DNA from: Enterococcus ureasiticus
GTDB lineage: Bacteria; Bacillota; Bacilli; Lactobacillales; Enterococcaceae
Length of the DNA: 64,000 nt
Direction: 5' to 3'
Assembly: GCF_001730285.1 (NCBI RefSeq)
Contig: NZ_MIJZ01000017.1
Coordinates: 1-64,000, forward strand
Position numbers and translations under genes: made by a program. Numbering within the stretch: the stretch's first letter is position 1; each line of letters opens with the position of its first letter. Shown here one piece after another: positions 55,693 through 63,964 of this stretch. The notes under the pieces were generated by a model. It worked only from the letters and a program-made list of their open reading frames with translations, was not told the DNA's origin and made no database searches.

Positions 55693-57214
55693 CAAAATAC
55701 TCTCCTTCTTGGATTCTTGCAGTATTTTTATAGCTGGAATCTGCTACTGCTTGATCAATCCGCTGTTGATTGATTCGCTTGTTCTCATAACCAAAGTACA
55801 TTGTCTGCATCTCAGGAATGATCACTTTTGTTACAATAAAACCTAAATGATTGATCAGCTCATTCTTTACATCACAACAATAAATTGTATTGACCCTTTT
55901 CATTTTCTTAATCACTTTTTCTAGCGCTTCTTTATCTGTTCTTACACTATTCTTTTCAAATAAAGCTGCTACAGAAAATAACTTATTCGATTCAAATAAA
56001 AAATCATAAACAGTAATAGACTCAGGTTTAGAATAATAATTAAAATGATCTGACAACGAAACAACCTCTTCTTTTGCCCCATAAACTTTTTCTGCTACCG
56101 CAGGATTATTCTTATATACATTATGAGCCACTATAGCTTCTTTCAATGCTCCTTCTATCGCCACATCATAATTCAAATGTGCTGCAGCACTCACATAAGT
56201 TGCTGGTTTTTCATTCTTAGAAATCACTAAACTCAGTATTGTTGGGATATCAATATCAAACCTCATATCAAACAAATAAACCTGTTTGTTTTCTGTTTCA
56301 AATTCATCAATGATTTTTTTCTGCTTCACATTCAGACTCTCTTTATCAATTTGTCTCAAAGGGACTTGCTTATGCCAAAAAGTCAAGAATGCATCTCGTT
56401 CAATAAATTCAAACAAAGAATAAACAGCCGCCTCATAATAGGAAGAGCCTAAAGCAACACCATTACTTGTTTCATTAACCATAATTTCTGGATCATTTAC
56501 TAAAAATTTGAAAAATTGTTCTGGCTGCAAAGCTGTTTTCTGGTTAATCAATTCTTCTACTTCGACTGCAAAAAATTCTTTATCTAGATGCTTTTTTAAT
56601 TCTTTCTTCTGAACAGGGTCTGTAATTACCGTATTTAATTGTTGCTTTACTGACTGATTTTCTAAATTGTAGATTCCATAACGTTCCAGCGCTTCTAAAA
56701 TCGCTTGACTTTCTGCTTTTTGAAAAGTTTCTGCTCGACCAAAACCTGTTTCTGAGTCATCAAAAAATGGTGATGGCTTAAACTCGACGCCAACCATAGC
56801 GTATTCTTTTGAACTGATATCTTTATAAATATTGAAAAAAGTACCATATTTATTATCAAATAGCTGTTTTTTTATGTACTCAGTATCTATATTTTCCTTG
56901 ACTCGTATTGTTTTGGAGACTTGATTTTCTTTGTAGAGCCATTCTGGCAACTCTTCTTTTTTATAAATTGGATGTTTCAAAATCGCTAAATCCTGATTAT
57001 TTATTTCATAAAAGCATTCTGATACTCCATCTTCTTGGATTGATTGGTGTAATCGAACGATTTCTGAAGTTATCTCACAATATGGTGTTTCGTCTATCTG
57101 ATCACCAGTTAAATCAACTTTTTTATTATATTTTAGGTTTCTCATTATGTATTTTTGAGAAGTTTCTGTTAAGGGGGTCTTACTGAAAAAACAACGATTT
57201 TCTATTTTATTCAT
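55670..57214 (-). CDS. YcaO cyclodehydratase (SagD/TclJ type)
   Basis: A 514-residue YcaO enzyme. The ATP-binding segments FGRAETFQKAESQAILEALERYG (near 175-200), ALGSSYYEAAVYSLFEFIERDAFLTFW (near 270-300) and AIEGALKEAIVAH (near 355) are intact. The protein ends in PHPFP, the Pro-rich C-terminus required by azoline-forming YcaO enzymes. It uses ATP to phosphorylate the amide oxygen so that Cys (or Ser/Thr) side chains close to thiazolines (oxazolines). It works with a leader-binding partner, probably the 311-residue protein encoded 18 bases upstream. GGAG lies 8 bases before the ATG. Confidence 0.93.
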   Translation of the reverse strand: MNKIENRCFFSKTPLTETSQKYIMRNLKYNKKVDLTGDQIDETPYCEITSEIVRLHQSIQEDGVSECFYEINNQDLAILKHPIYKKEELPEWLYKENQVSKTIRVKENIDTEYIKKQLFDNKYGTFFNIYKDISSKEYAMVGVEFKPSPFFDDSETGFGRAETFQKAESQAILEALERYGIYNLENQSVKQQLNTVITDPVQKKELKKHLDKEFFAVEVEELINQKTALQPEQFFKFLVNDPEIMVNETSNGVALGSSYYEAAVYSLFEFIERDAFLTFWHKQVPLRQIDKESLNVKQKKIIDEFETENKQVYLFDMRFDIDIPTILSLVISKNEKPATYVSAAAHLNYDVAIEGALKEAIVAHNVYKNNPAVAEKVYGAKEEVVSLSDHFNYYSKPESITVYDFLFESNKLFSVAALFEKNSVRTDKEALEKVIKKMKRVNTIYCCDVKNELINHLGFIVTKVIIPEMQTMYFGYENKRINQQRIDQAVADSSYKNTARIQEGEYFDEPHPFP

Positions 57215-57232
57215 CTTTTCAACTCCAGTTTA

Positions 57233-58168
57233 TTAATGACTCTTCACCACAACAGGCTCCTCTTCAGTTAATTGAAGCAATGGCAAGAATTCATTTAATA
57301 TTTGTTCTAAAATATCTATATAATCTATACCTGAAAATGTAACTTCAGATTGATTAATTCCTCTTAGAAATGCTTTTCCAGAATACACACCCTCCATTTC
57401 TTTTTCTACATTGTAGGTCAAGAAAAAGCTGGGATGGCGTTGTAAAAAATCTAGTGCTTGCGAGATTTGTTCATCTTTTTTCATTTCTTTGATTTGATCA
57501 ACAATCACATGAAACACTTCTTGTTGATCCAAAATATCATAATTGATCAATTGTAAATCTGAGGTAAACATAAATGATGGCTCATACTTCGGATGTAAAG
57601 ACAAACGATCGATCATAAGAATTTCAGCATATTTTTTCAGTAGCCTCTCTACTTTTAAATTGCTTCGACCTCTTGATTTTCTTCTTTTCAGTTCTTTCTG
57701 TAGTTGCTCTAAATCTTTCGGCTGGTCTAAAATAGTAATGCTATTTTCCTGATAGACAGAAGTAATCACACAACTTCCTTTGATAAACTTAAGTGTATCA
57801 ATACTTCCTTGACTAGTAACAAGTTGAATAACAGGATATTTTGTACTTGAATATCTTCGAATGACCTCTATATAATCAGTATAATTTCTAATAATGTACA
57901 TATTTATAGGTGTTATTTCAATGTCTTTAGGTAACATTGCAAGTGCCTGTACTTTCATCAAAAGATAGAAAGCTTTAATTTCTTCTTTACTATGCGCTTG
58001 GATGAATCTTTCTTGATTTGTTGGTTTTTGAAAGTATCGAATACTTTTCTTACAAGAGTCAATGCTGCAACTCTTCTTTGGAAATCGATATTCTTTTTGC
58101 CCTACCCGCAAAATAATCATTTCCCCATCTTCTTTCAAAAATGTATTACCCTTGTAGACGATATTCAT
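57233..58168 (-). CDS. Probable leader-binding partner protein of the first YcaO
   Basis: A 311-residue protein with no clear catalytic motif. Its N-terminal 90 residues (FLKEDGEMIILRVGQKEYRF) are strand-rich and then helical, compatible with a peptide-recognition element. The middle region (PVIQLVTSQGSIDTLKFIKGSCVITSV) has the alternating pattern of a Rossmann-like fold without a glycine loop. Position directly before the SagD-type YcaO, where thiocillin-type clusters encode the docking protein TclI, is the main argument. The ATG overlaps the preceding stop by 4 bases, with GGGAG 7 bases upstream. Confidence 0.6.
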   Translation of the reverse strand: MNIVYKGNTFLKEDGEMIILRVGQKEYRFPKKSCSIDSCKKSIRYFQKPTNQERFIQAHSKEEIKAFYLLMKVQALAMLPKDIEITPINMYIIRNYTDYIEVIRRYSSTKYPVIQLVTSQGSIDTLKFIKGSCVITSVYQENSITILDQPKDLEQLQKELKRRKSRGRSNLKVERLLKKYAEILMIDRLSLHPKYEPSFMFTSDLQLINYDILDQQEVFHVIVDQIKEMKKDEQISQALDFLQRHPSFFLTYNVEKEMEGVYSGKAFLRGINQSEVTFSGIDYIDILEQILNEFLPLLQLTEEEPVVVKSH

Positions 58169-59208
58169 TTTTTTCTCCCTTCTTCCAAAACTGAAATCAA
58201 ATTATAAGATGCTAATAATCGTTTAGGTGTATTGAATCCCATATCTGGCAACAAAAGATAGATGATATTGACCAACAAACGATATTCCTGAAATTGTTCG
58301 GAAAAATAAAATTTCAGATTCGAGAGCTTAAATGATTCCTTATGGAACTCACTGTATCTTCGAAAACTAAGCATACTGAATATATTTGATAGTTTTACTT
58401 TTTTGGGTAAATTCTTTTGAAGTTCCATGAATTGATTGATTACAATCTCCCATTTACGAAGGATTTCATCCGACTGATCATTTCCTGTCAAAATCGACTG
58501 ACTATTTCTTATTGTATCCCTCATGCTTTCAAACTCTTCTCCGTGTTCCAAGTAGTATTGTTCAAACATCTTATGATAATTTTGCATCTCCTGCTTACGA
58601 ATATTAATAAATCCCAAATAATGAGACTTAAAAGACAAATATCCTCGATACGATGTACCATCTAATTTTTGCGAACAAGTTAAAAATAAAGCAACTAAGA
58701 ATTTTTGTTTTTCCAATTCATTTAATTGCTCAACTAGTAAATTTGTACCGTCGATCAATCCTCCCTGCTCGAACAACCAGTTGTTGACCATATTCTTCGC
58801 TTCTTCTGAATAATATTCACCTTCTCTTGGAACTGACTCTATTTCGTCCAATATAACAGCGAAATTTTGATAGTCCCCTATCCCCTTTGAGAGCCCATTC
58901 ATTCGACGAATATTTTGCTGATTTTCAAAATAAACAGACTTTTCTACAAATTGATTGCCATATTGTCTTTTAAATTCAGCCATTCTTGCTTCCATTGCGA
59001 CCTGCAAATTGATTGCTTCTTCTGTCGTTCCTTGAATATAGACATTGATTATCGGTCCAACATTTAACGTACGATGGAAAAAGCAACTGTCACTACCATA
59101 TGATTCACGAAATTTTTTCATTTCCGGAATCAGTTCTTCTCTAATGAATTTTTGTTTAAATGTATTTTGGGTATTTAATGCAATCGTTATTTTATGAATT
59201 TTCGCCAT
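58165..59208 (-). CDS. Thiopeptide-type domain protein, candidate pyridine-forming cyclase
   Basis: A 347-residue protein of the same fold family as the 53466-54290 product. The position equivalent to GPHLRIRF reads FFHRTLNVGPIINVYIQG, so the Arg/His residues used for glutamate elimination are missing. Cyclases of the TclM/TbtD group (about 300-350 residues) that join two dehydroalanines by a formal [4+2] addition share that loss. I therefore propose this is the cyclase, with moderate confidence. The reverse assignment with the 274-residue protein cannot be excluded. It overlaps the LanB gene by 17 bases and the next gene by 4. Confidence 0.75.
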   Translation of the reverse strand: MAKIHKITIALNTQNTFKQKFIREELIPEMKKFRESYGSDSCFFHRTLNVGPIINVYIQGTTEEAINLQVAMEARMAEFKRQYGNQFVEKSVYFENQQNIRRMNGLSKGIGDYQNFAVILDEIESVPREGEYYSEEAKNMVNNWLFEQGGLIDGTNLLVEQLNELEKQKFLVALFLTCSQKLDGTSYRGYLSFKSHYLGFINIRKQEMQNYHKMFEQYYLEHGEEFESMRDTIRNSQSILTGNDQSDEILRKWEIVINQFMELQKNLPKKVKLSNIFSMLSFRRYSEFHKESFKLSNLKFYFSEQFQEYRLLVNIIYLLLPDMGFNTPKRLLASYNLISVLEEGRKK

Positions 59209-61702
59209 TTATCACTTTCACCTCTTTCATGTATTCACTTGCGCTGATATTTTCAGGCAAAATTTCTGAGATCAAAAGATCATTGTTTGTCTTCATGGTA
59301 TTTAAAAATAATTTATACAGCAAAACGTTATTTAAATCGATGTACTGGGGTTTGTTAAACTCAAATGATAGTGACTTGACTTGGCTGTCTACAAATTGCT
59401 TTTTACGTGATTGGATAAAGAATGATGAACCAATACCATTTTCTGCCAACTTTTCCCGAATTGAGAGATACAAATGTTCTTCTGTATTATTCGCGTCATG
59501 CTTGAAGTAATCTGCTTTGCAATATAAATGTGCCCGTTCCAGTACTATATCTTTGAATTTCATTTGCGGACTTCTAATTGCTAAGTTGTTCTTTCTTTGA
59601 TTTAGCCAAAACAAAGATAAATCATTAATAAAACTGATATTTGAAAAAATTGATGTAATAAACGCAAATTTACCTGGATACAGCGCTCGAATGAGGCTAG
59701 AAGAAATAACAGGTTTATAGTTTTTTCCATCATGTTGGAGAACAAACTCCCCCTCTTCAAAATCGAGATCAGATCGTTCTTCATACACATGCTTTTTAAA
59801 AATATCTTTTTCTCCATTATCTTTAGATAAATCATCCATATACCTTGTTTCATAATAAGGAATATCTACCACGTTAGCATTAAATGCTAATGGTTCATGT
59901 AATTCAGCGATTTCATGATGCTCATTTCGATAAAAATCCTTCACTTCTTTGCCATAGGTTTCCAAGATATTTGTATAGCGTAAAAATCTCTGATAAAAAC
60001 TTCCATAGCCAGGATAGATTTTATTAATAACTGTTTGATTTTGTTTATCGTTTTGATAAAATACTGAATAATATCCTTCTCTTTGAATACCTTTCGTTTT
60101 CAGTTTGTGGCTTAGTTCTTTTAGTTTCTCAGTAAGATCTAGGGTTTGTTTTTCGTCACTATACTGGGTTAAATGTTTCGCAAATTCATTCTGTAATTCA
60201 AATAAAAATTGATTTAAAAGTGATTTTGTTTCAAATTGATGCCATGGGTCTGTCCAATACTGTCCATATTTCAAGTTTACATCTGTCAATACTTTTAAAA
60301 TTGCGGGATGATTCATTTCAATCCGTTCATTTTCCTTGTATTTTTCAACTTCCACAGCAAATTCATTTTTGATTTTCTCATTGATATCAAAAATTGGAAA
60401 AACACTCAATAACTCTTCCATATGCTTAGATAAAATACCAGGAGGCGTAGTCCCATGTTCATTAGCAATTACATTATCTCCATAGACCAAAAGTTGTCTG
60501 GATGGAACATTTATTCCAATTGCCATAGAAAGCTCTTCGTAACAATTAATGATTTGATTATAAAGATCAATTGAAAATTCTTGATTTATCTTTATAAATA
60601 ACGCTCTAAGCTTTAAGCTGGAATCGATAATTTGATTAATTGTCGTAATTTTCTGACCAAAAATGTCTTCGATTGTTTCAGTGAACTCTTGAATAATATC
60701 AATACGATCTGTCAATTGTTGTTTAAGCTCTAAAACACCCAAATCATGCAGCTTTTTTACAATTGCTTTCGCTCGTTCAATTGTTATATCAAACTTTTTA
60801 CAGAAATAAGAAGTTTCAAAAAGCTGATCTGAATGTTGAAGTAATACTTCAATCACTTCATTGCTTTCTGTTTTACGCAAGACATCTTTTGATTTGAAAA
60901 TCTTATAGTTATCACTTTCATTCTTAAAGATATAAAGCCCGTCATCACTCATTTTTGTAATTCGGTTGTTCACTTTGAATTGTGTATACTCAATATACTT
61001 TTCACTCAATAATAGATGCTCTAGCGCACGATGGAAGAAAACATAGTTTGGCGTAACTTGATTTTTCTTAACAAGATAATTGAAATTCTCAACTTGATCA
61101 GAATAAAATTTTACCGTATTAAAATAAAAATTGGGACTCGTTTTTGTTGTTGCTTTAGAGACTACTTTCATTAATGGAATCTCGACTTTACGCAACTTCT
61201 TCTTTTTCCCTTCAAATTCTCCGTTTAGATATTTTTGAGTATTCTGATAAAGTTCCTGATTTGTTAGATACAACATCTGTTGAATCTCTTGATTCTCCAT
61301 CAAAAAATGTTTAAGCTCTTTTCTATTAGAAACTTCTGATTTTTGCAGTACATCACTGATCAAAAGAAATGACTCTTGACAGCCTTTACGATACTCTTCA
61401 TATTTGATAAGTAACGGCTGAATAGCGTTGTATTCTGAATCATTAAGTAAGGTATCAAAAGAAATATCTAAACTTTTCTTTTTCAACTTTTTTCTCAACT
61501 TTGAAAGCTGACTTTTACTTAACAGATCTTCTTGTCCATTTAATTTCGTTACCATATCCTGACAAAATTTGTTAAACTGTCTGTGTTTTTCTTTATATTT
61601 TTCATACGTTTCTTCCATTCTATAAGCATCCGTATATAATCCTTGTGCATCATATTTACTTCTTTCAATGATGATAGGATGAGACTTTGTTTCTTGAGTC
61701 AT
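59192..61702 (-). CDS. LanB-type dehydratase, tRNA-dependent glutamylation subunit
   Basis: An 836-residue lantibiotic-dehydratase N-terminal-type protein (TclK/TbtB-like). Family hallmarks are VVSKATTKTSPNFYFNTVKFY (near 178-198), PNYVFFHRALEHLLLSEKYIEYTQFKVNNRI, and the C-terminal stretch YKPVISSSLIRALYPGKFAFITSIFSNISFINDLSLFWLNQRKNNLAIRSPQM. These enzymes use glutamyl-tRNA to glutamylate Ser/Thr of the precursor. The elimination domain is encoded separately, as usual in thiopeptide clusters. It is the third gene after the precursors; AAAGGAA lies 9 bases before the ATG. Confidence 0.93.
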   Translation of the reverse strand: MTQETKSHPIIIERSKYDAQGLYTDAYRMEETYEKYKEKHRQFNKFCQDMVTKLNGQEDLLSKSQLSKLRKKLKKKSLDISFDTLLNDSEYNAIQPLLIKYEEYRKGCQESFLLISDVLQKSEVSNRKELKHFLMENQEIQQMLYLTNQELYQNTQKYLNGEFEGKKKKLRKVEIPLMKVVSKATTKTSPNFYFNTVKFYSDQVENFNYLVKKNQVTPNYVFFHRALEHLLLSEKYIEYTQFKVNNRITKMSDDGLYIFKNESDNYKIFKSKDVLRKTESNEVIEVLLQHSDQLFETSYFCKKFDITIERAKAIVKKLHDLGVLELKQQLTDRIDIIQEFTETIEDIFGQKITTINQIIDSSLKLRALFIKINQEFSIDLYNQIINCYEELSMAIGINVPSRQLLVYGDNVIANEHGTTPPGILSKHMEELLSVFPIFDINEKIKNEFAVEVEKYKENERIEMNHPAILKVLTDVNLKYGQYWTDPWHQFETKSLLNQFLFELQNEFAKHLTQYSDEKQTLDLTEKLKELSHKLKTKGIQREGYYSVFYQNDKQNQTVINKIYPGYGSFYQRFLRYTNILETYGKEVKDFYRNEHHEIAELHEPLAFNANVVDIPYYETRYMDDLSKDNGEKDIFKKHVYEERSDLDFEEGEFVLQHDGKNYKPVISSSLIRALYPGKFAFITSIFSNISFINDLSLFWLNQRKNNLAIRSPQMKFKDIVLERAHLYCKADYFKHDANNTEEHLYLSIREKLAENGIGSSFFIQSRKKQFVDSQVKSLSFEFNKPQYIDLNNVLLYKLFLNTMKTNNDLLISEILPENISASEYMKEVKVINGENS

Positions 61703-61733
61703 ACAAATTGATTCCTTTCTTTCTATTTACTCA

Positions 61734-62552
61734 CTAAATTACTTCAGAAGCATTTGATAACGGAAGTTGTCCTTTACTATCTGATTTCTGTTTTAATGAA
61801 ATTTTTCCTTTTTTCCATTTATAAATAACCAAAATATATAAAACACTTAAAAGCAATCCCAATACTACATATGATTTCCAAATATTTGCTCCATACATTT
61901 CCCGCATATTTGAAGCCCAAAATGTTCTCAAAATCAAGTTTGCATGATACAACGGATTGAACTGTGCAGCTTTTTGCGCCCATTCAGGTAAACTCATTAA
62001 GGGAATAGAAGCGTCTGAAAGCATGAACATTGGGAAAAATGCAGTCATCATTGCAATCGAGTATGTGTTAAGCTTATTTACTAGAAAAGCAATCCCAACA
62101 CCCAAAGATAAAGAATACAGAATAAAGAGAGTGTACATTGCCACAAAGCCTAAACGGTCTAACCCAATCGGAATAGAGAATGAAAAGTGCGCAACTAATA
62201 AAATCAATACAAAACCAAGAAACGCCAGCATAAATGCTTTAGATAAGATTACCCCAATGAAACGAGTCAAAGAAATAGGTGTTGTTAAAATACGATTGTA
62301 GATACCTTTTTCTTTATCTGAGATCACTTGATTTCCAACATTAAATACAGATGTAGAAAATAGAACCAACATACAAAAACCTGGGATATACATTGAAAAG
62401 AAGTCTGCTGCTCCATAATCTTGTGACGAGTATAAGCTTCCAAAGAATAGAAAACTTGCTACTGGCATCACTAAGCTGAACAGTAAGTAAAACGGTTGTC
62501 TTAAATAAATTTTAAATTCAACTTTTAATTGCTGCAAAATACTTGCTATCAT
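61734..62552 (-). CDS. ABC-2-type transporter permease
   Basis: A 272-residue membrane protein with six hydrophobic segments (about 22-40, 52-75, 105-130, 137-160, 165-185, 225-248), the ABC-2 permease pattern. EKGIYNRILTTPISLTRFIGVILSKA is the typical cytoplasmic coupling segment. It is paired with the ATPase gene upstream (5-base gap). It is likely the exporter of the mature peptide and possibly the producer's self-protection. Confidence 0.92.
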   Translation of the reverse strand: MIASILQQLKVEFKIYLRQPFYLLFSLVMPVASFLFFGSLYSSQDYGAADFFSMYIPGFCMLVLFSTSVFNVGNQVISDKEKGIYNRILTTPISLTRFIGVILSKAFMLAFLGFVLILLVAHFSFSIPIGLDRLGFVAMYTLFILYSLSLGVGIAFLVNKLNTYSIAMMTAFFPMFMLSDASIPLMSLPEWAQKAAQFNPLYHANLILRTFWASNMREMYGANIWKSYVVLGLLLSVLYILVIYKWKKGKISLKQKSDSKGQLPLSNASEVI

Positions 62553-62557
62553 AATTA

Positions 62558-63241
62558 TTACGCTCCTTTATTTTTTTCTAAATACAGATCATTCATATTT
62601 GTATCATGTTTATTTAAAATATCTGAAATTTTTCCACATTCTACAACTCGTCCTTTTTTCAGAAACAATATATGTGTGCAGTTGGATTCAACTTCATCCA
62701 TATAATGAGATGATAGAAAAACAATATTTTCTTTAGCAAAACGGTGAACGATATCCCACAACTCTTTACGTGCAATCGGATCTAATCCCGTAGTAGGTTC
62801 ATCTAAGATCATGATTTCAGGGTTATTTAAAAGCGCTAATGCGATATTTACCTTTTGCTTCATTCCGCCAGATAAATCTTTATAAAATTTATGACTGTAT
62901 TCTTTGATCTGAGTAATATCCATCAATTCATCAATATCTACTGATTCTTTATAAAAAGACGAAAATAACTTCAGTAATTCGATGACTTTCGCATCATCAT
63001 AAAATGCATTATTTTGTAGAACAACTCCTAATTTTGATTTGTATTTCTTATCAATCTTTACATTCATTTTGCCGCCATCTTCTTTTCTCAAGCCACACAG
63101 TATTTCCAGTAATGTAGTCTTTCCAGAACCATTATGACCAACGACCCCAACAATTGAATTCTTAGGAAAATCAAAGCTTACTGATTGAAGTGCTGTTGTT
63201 TCCCCATATTTTTTTGTAATTTGATTCGCTGTAATATTCAT
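62558..63241 (-). CDS. ABC transporter ATP-binding protein of the RiPP cluster
   Basis: A 227-residue ATPase: Walker A GHNGSGKTT (near 36), signature LSGGMKQK, Walker B IMILDEPTTGLD, switch His in LSSHYMDEVE. It powers the ABC-2 permease encoded next. It lies 202 bases downstream of the second precursor gene on the same strand, with a small hairpin in the gap. It lacks an N-terminal peptidase domain, so leader removal must be done by another protease. Confidence 0.93.
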   Translation of the reverse strand: MNITANQITKKYGETTALQSVSFDFPKNSIVGVVGHNGSGKTTLLEILCGLRKEDGGKMNVKIDKKYKSKLGVVLQNNAFYDDAKVIELLKLFSSFYKESVDIDELMDITQIKEYSHKFYKDLSGGMKQKVNIALALLNNPEIMILDEPTTGLDPIARKELWDIVHRFAKENIVFLSSHYMDEVESNCTHILFLKKGRVVECGKISDILNKHDTNMNDLYLEKNKGA

Positions 63242-63283
63242 TTCTATTCATCCTTCCTAATACATTTCATTTAACAGGAGAAC

Positions 63284-63311
63284 CTAAGTGTTTAATTATT
63301 CCTACACTTAG
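63284..63311 (-). promoter_or_regulatory. Hairpin between precursor and biosynthetic genes
   Basis: CTAAGTGT and ACACTTAG form a perfect 8-bp stem with a 12-base loop in the 202-base gap between the precursor genes and the transporter genes. There is no T-tract, so it looks like a processing or attenuation element rather than a full terminator. Such elements let precursors be made in excess of enzymes. Confidence 0.45.
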
Positions 63312-63443
63312 CGTTTAAATTATGCTCTAATAACTAAAGGCAGCTTACTTCAAACACTTATGGTAGAGCCATTCAAATCAATTTTTTAAAGTGTTGTGCC
63401 GCCAACTTAATCTCCCGTTAAAATAATGTATAAGCCTGTTTTA

Positions 63444-63641
63444 TCAAGTGATACTAATTGACGAGTTACTACAACATGATGTCGATGCACAACATGAACA
63501 ACTATTACATGATGAAATTCCACTTGATGCTGCTGTCTCAGATAGTGTGATTGTTTCATCGATCTCAATCAATTCTACTTCTCCAAATAATTCATCTAAT
63601 TCTTCGATATGATTCTCAAACTTTTTTTCTTCTGTCTTCAT
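63444..63641 (-). CDS. Thiopeptide precursor peptide, copy B
   Basis: A 65-residue peptide. The acidic leader has ELDELFGEVELIEIDE, as in thiazolyl-peptide precursors. The C-terminal part is rich in Cys and Ser: SGIS, then SCNSCSCCASTSCC, then SNSSISIT. From SCNSC onward the spacing S1-C2-x-x-C5-x-C7 matches the cores of thiocillin (SCTTCVC), nosiheptide and thiostrepton, with Ser at positions 10 and 12 as possible second partners for pyridine formation. It differs from copy A mainly in the first residues and the last eight. AAAGGA lies 11-16 bases before the ATG. Confidence 0.9.
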   Translation of the reverse strand: MKTEEKKFENHIEELDELFGEVELIEIDETITLSETAASSGISSCNSCSCCASTSCCSNSSISIT

Positions 63642-63661
63642 TCCTACAGTTCCTTTCTTTA

Positions 63662-63859
63662 TTAAGTAAAACTTACTGATGAACTACTGCAACACGATGT
63701 CGACGCACAGCATGAACAACTATTACATGATGAAATTCCACTTGATGCTGCTGTCTCAGATAGTGTGATTGTTTCATCAATTTCAATCAATTCTACTTCT
63801 CCAAACAATTCATCCAGTTCTTCGATTTCTGTATCAATAGCTTTTAATTCTTTCTCCAT
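63662..63859 (-). CDS. Thiopeptide precursor peptide, copy A
   Basis: A 65-residue peptide, first gene of the cluster. From EELDELFGEV to the CC before the tail it is identical to copy B; the tail reads SSSSVSFT instead of SNSSISIT. The core has five Cys in SCNSCSCCASTSCC plus a final Ser-rich stretch, offering many sites for azoles and dehydroalanines. The four residues before the first core Ser (SGIS) recall the IASA/VASA extension of thiostrepton-type cores, if the leader is cut that far upstream. AAAGAGG lies 7 bases before the ATG, and a promoter candidate precedes it. Confidence 0.9.
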   Translation of the reverse strand: MEKELKAIDTEIEELDELFGEVELIEIDETITLSETAASSGISSCNSCSCCASTSCCSSSSVSFT

Positions 63860-63937
63860 TACTAAACCTCTTTCTTTTGTTTTTTAGAACATTCAATTTC
63901 TTTCAGTTTTGCTTTTTATGACTTGTTCTATGCTTTT

Positions 63938-63964
63938 ATTATAGGCTCATTCTATAAATATCAA
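63938..63964 (-). promoter_or_regulatory. Probable promoter of the thiopeptide cluster
   Basis: TATAAT (63938-63943, minus strand) is a perfect -10. TTGATA (63959-63964) lies 15 bases upstream, shorter than ideal, so the promoter may need an activator. The precursor start codon is 79 bases downstream. No clear paired LytTR repeat was found within the remaining bases of the window. Confidence 0.5.

Noticed and set aside
48064-63859. Lantibiotic (lanthipeptide) cluster because of LanB-type proteins
   Set aside because: No LanC cyclase is present, the dehydratase is split, and YcaO and SagB proteins are present; the set fits thiopeptide or goadsporin-like peptides better.
63444-63859. Streptolysin S-type linear azole cytolysin precursors
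   Set aside because: The Cys-rich core is superficially similar, but the split LanB and two thiopeptide-domain proteins, and the S-C-x-x-C-x-C spacing, favour a thiopeptide.
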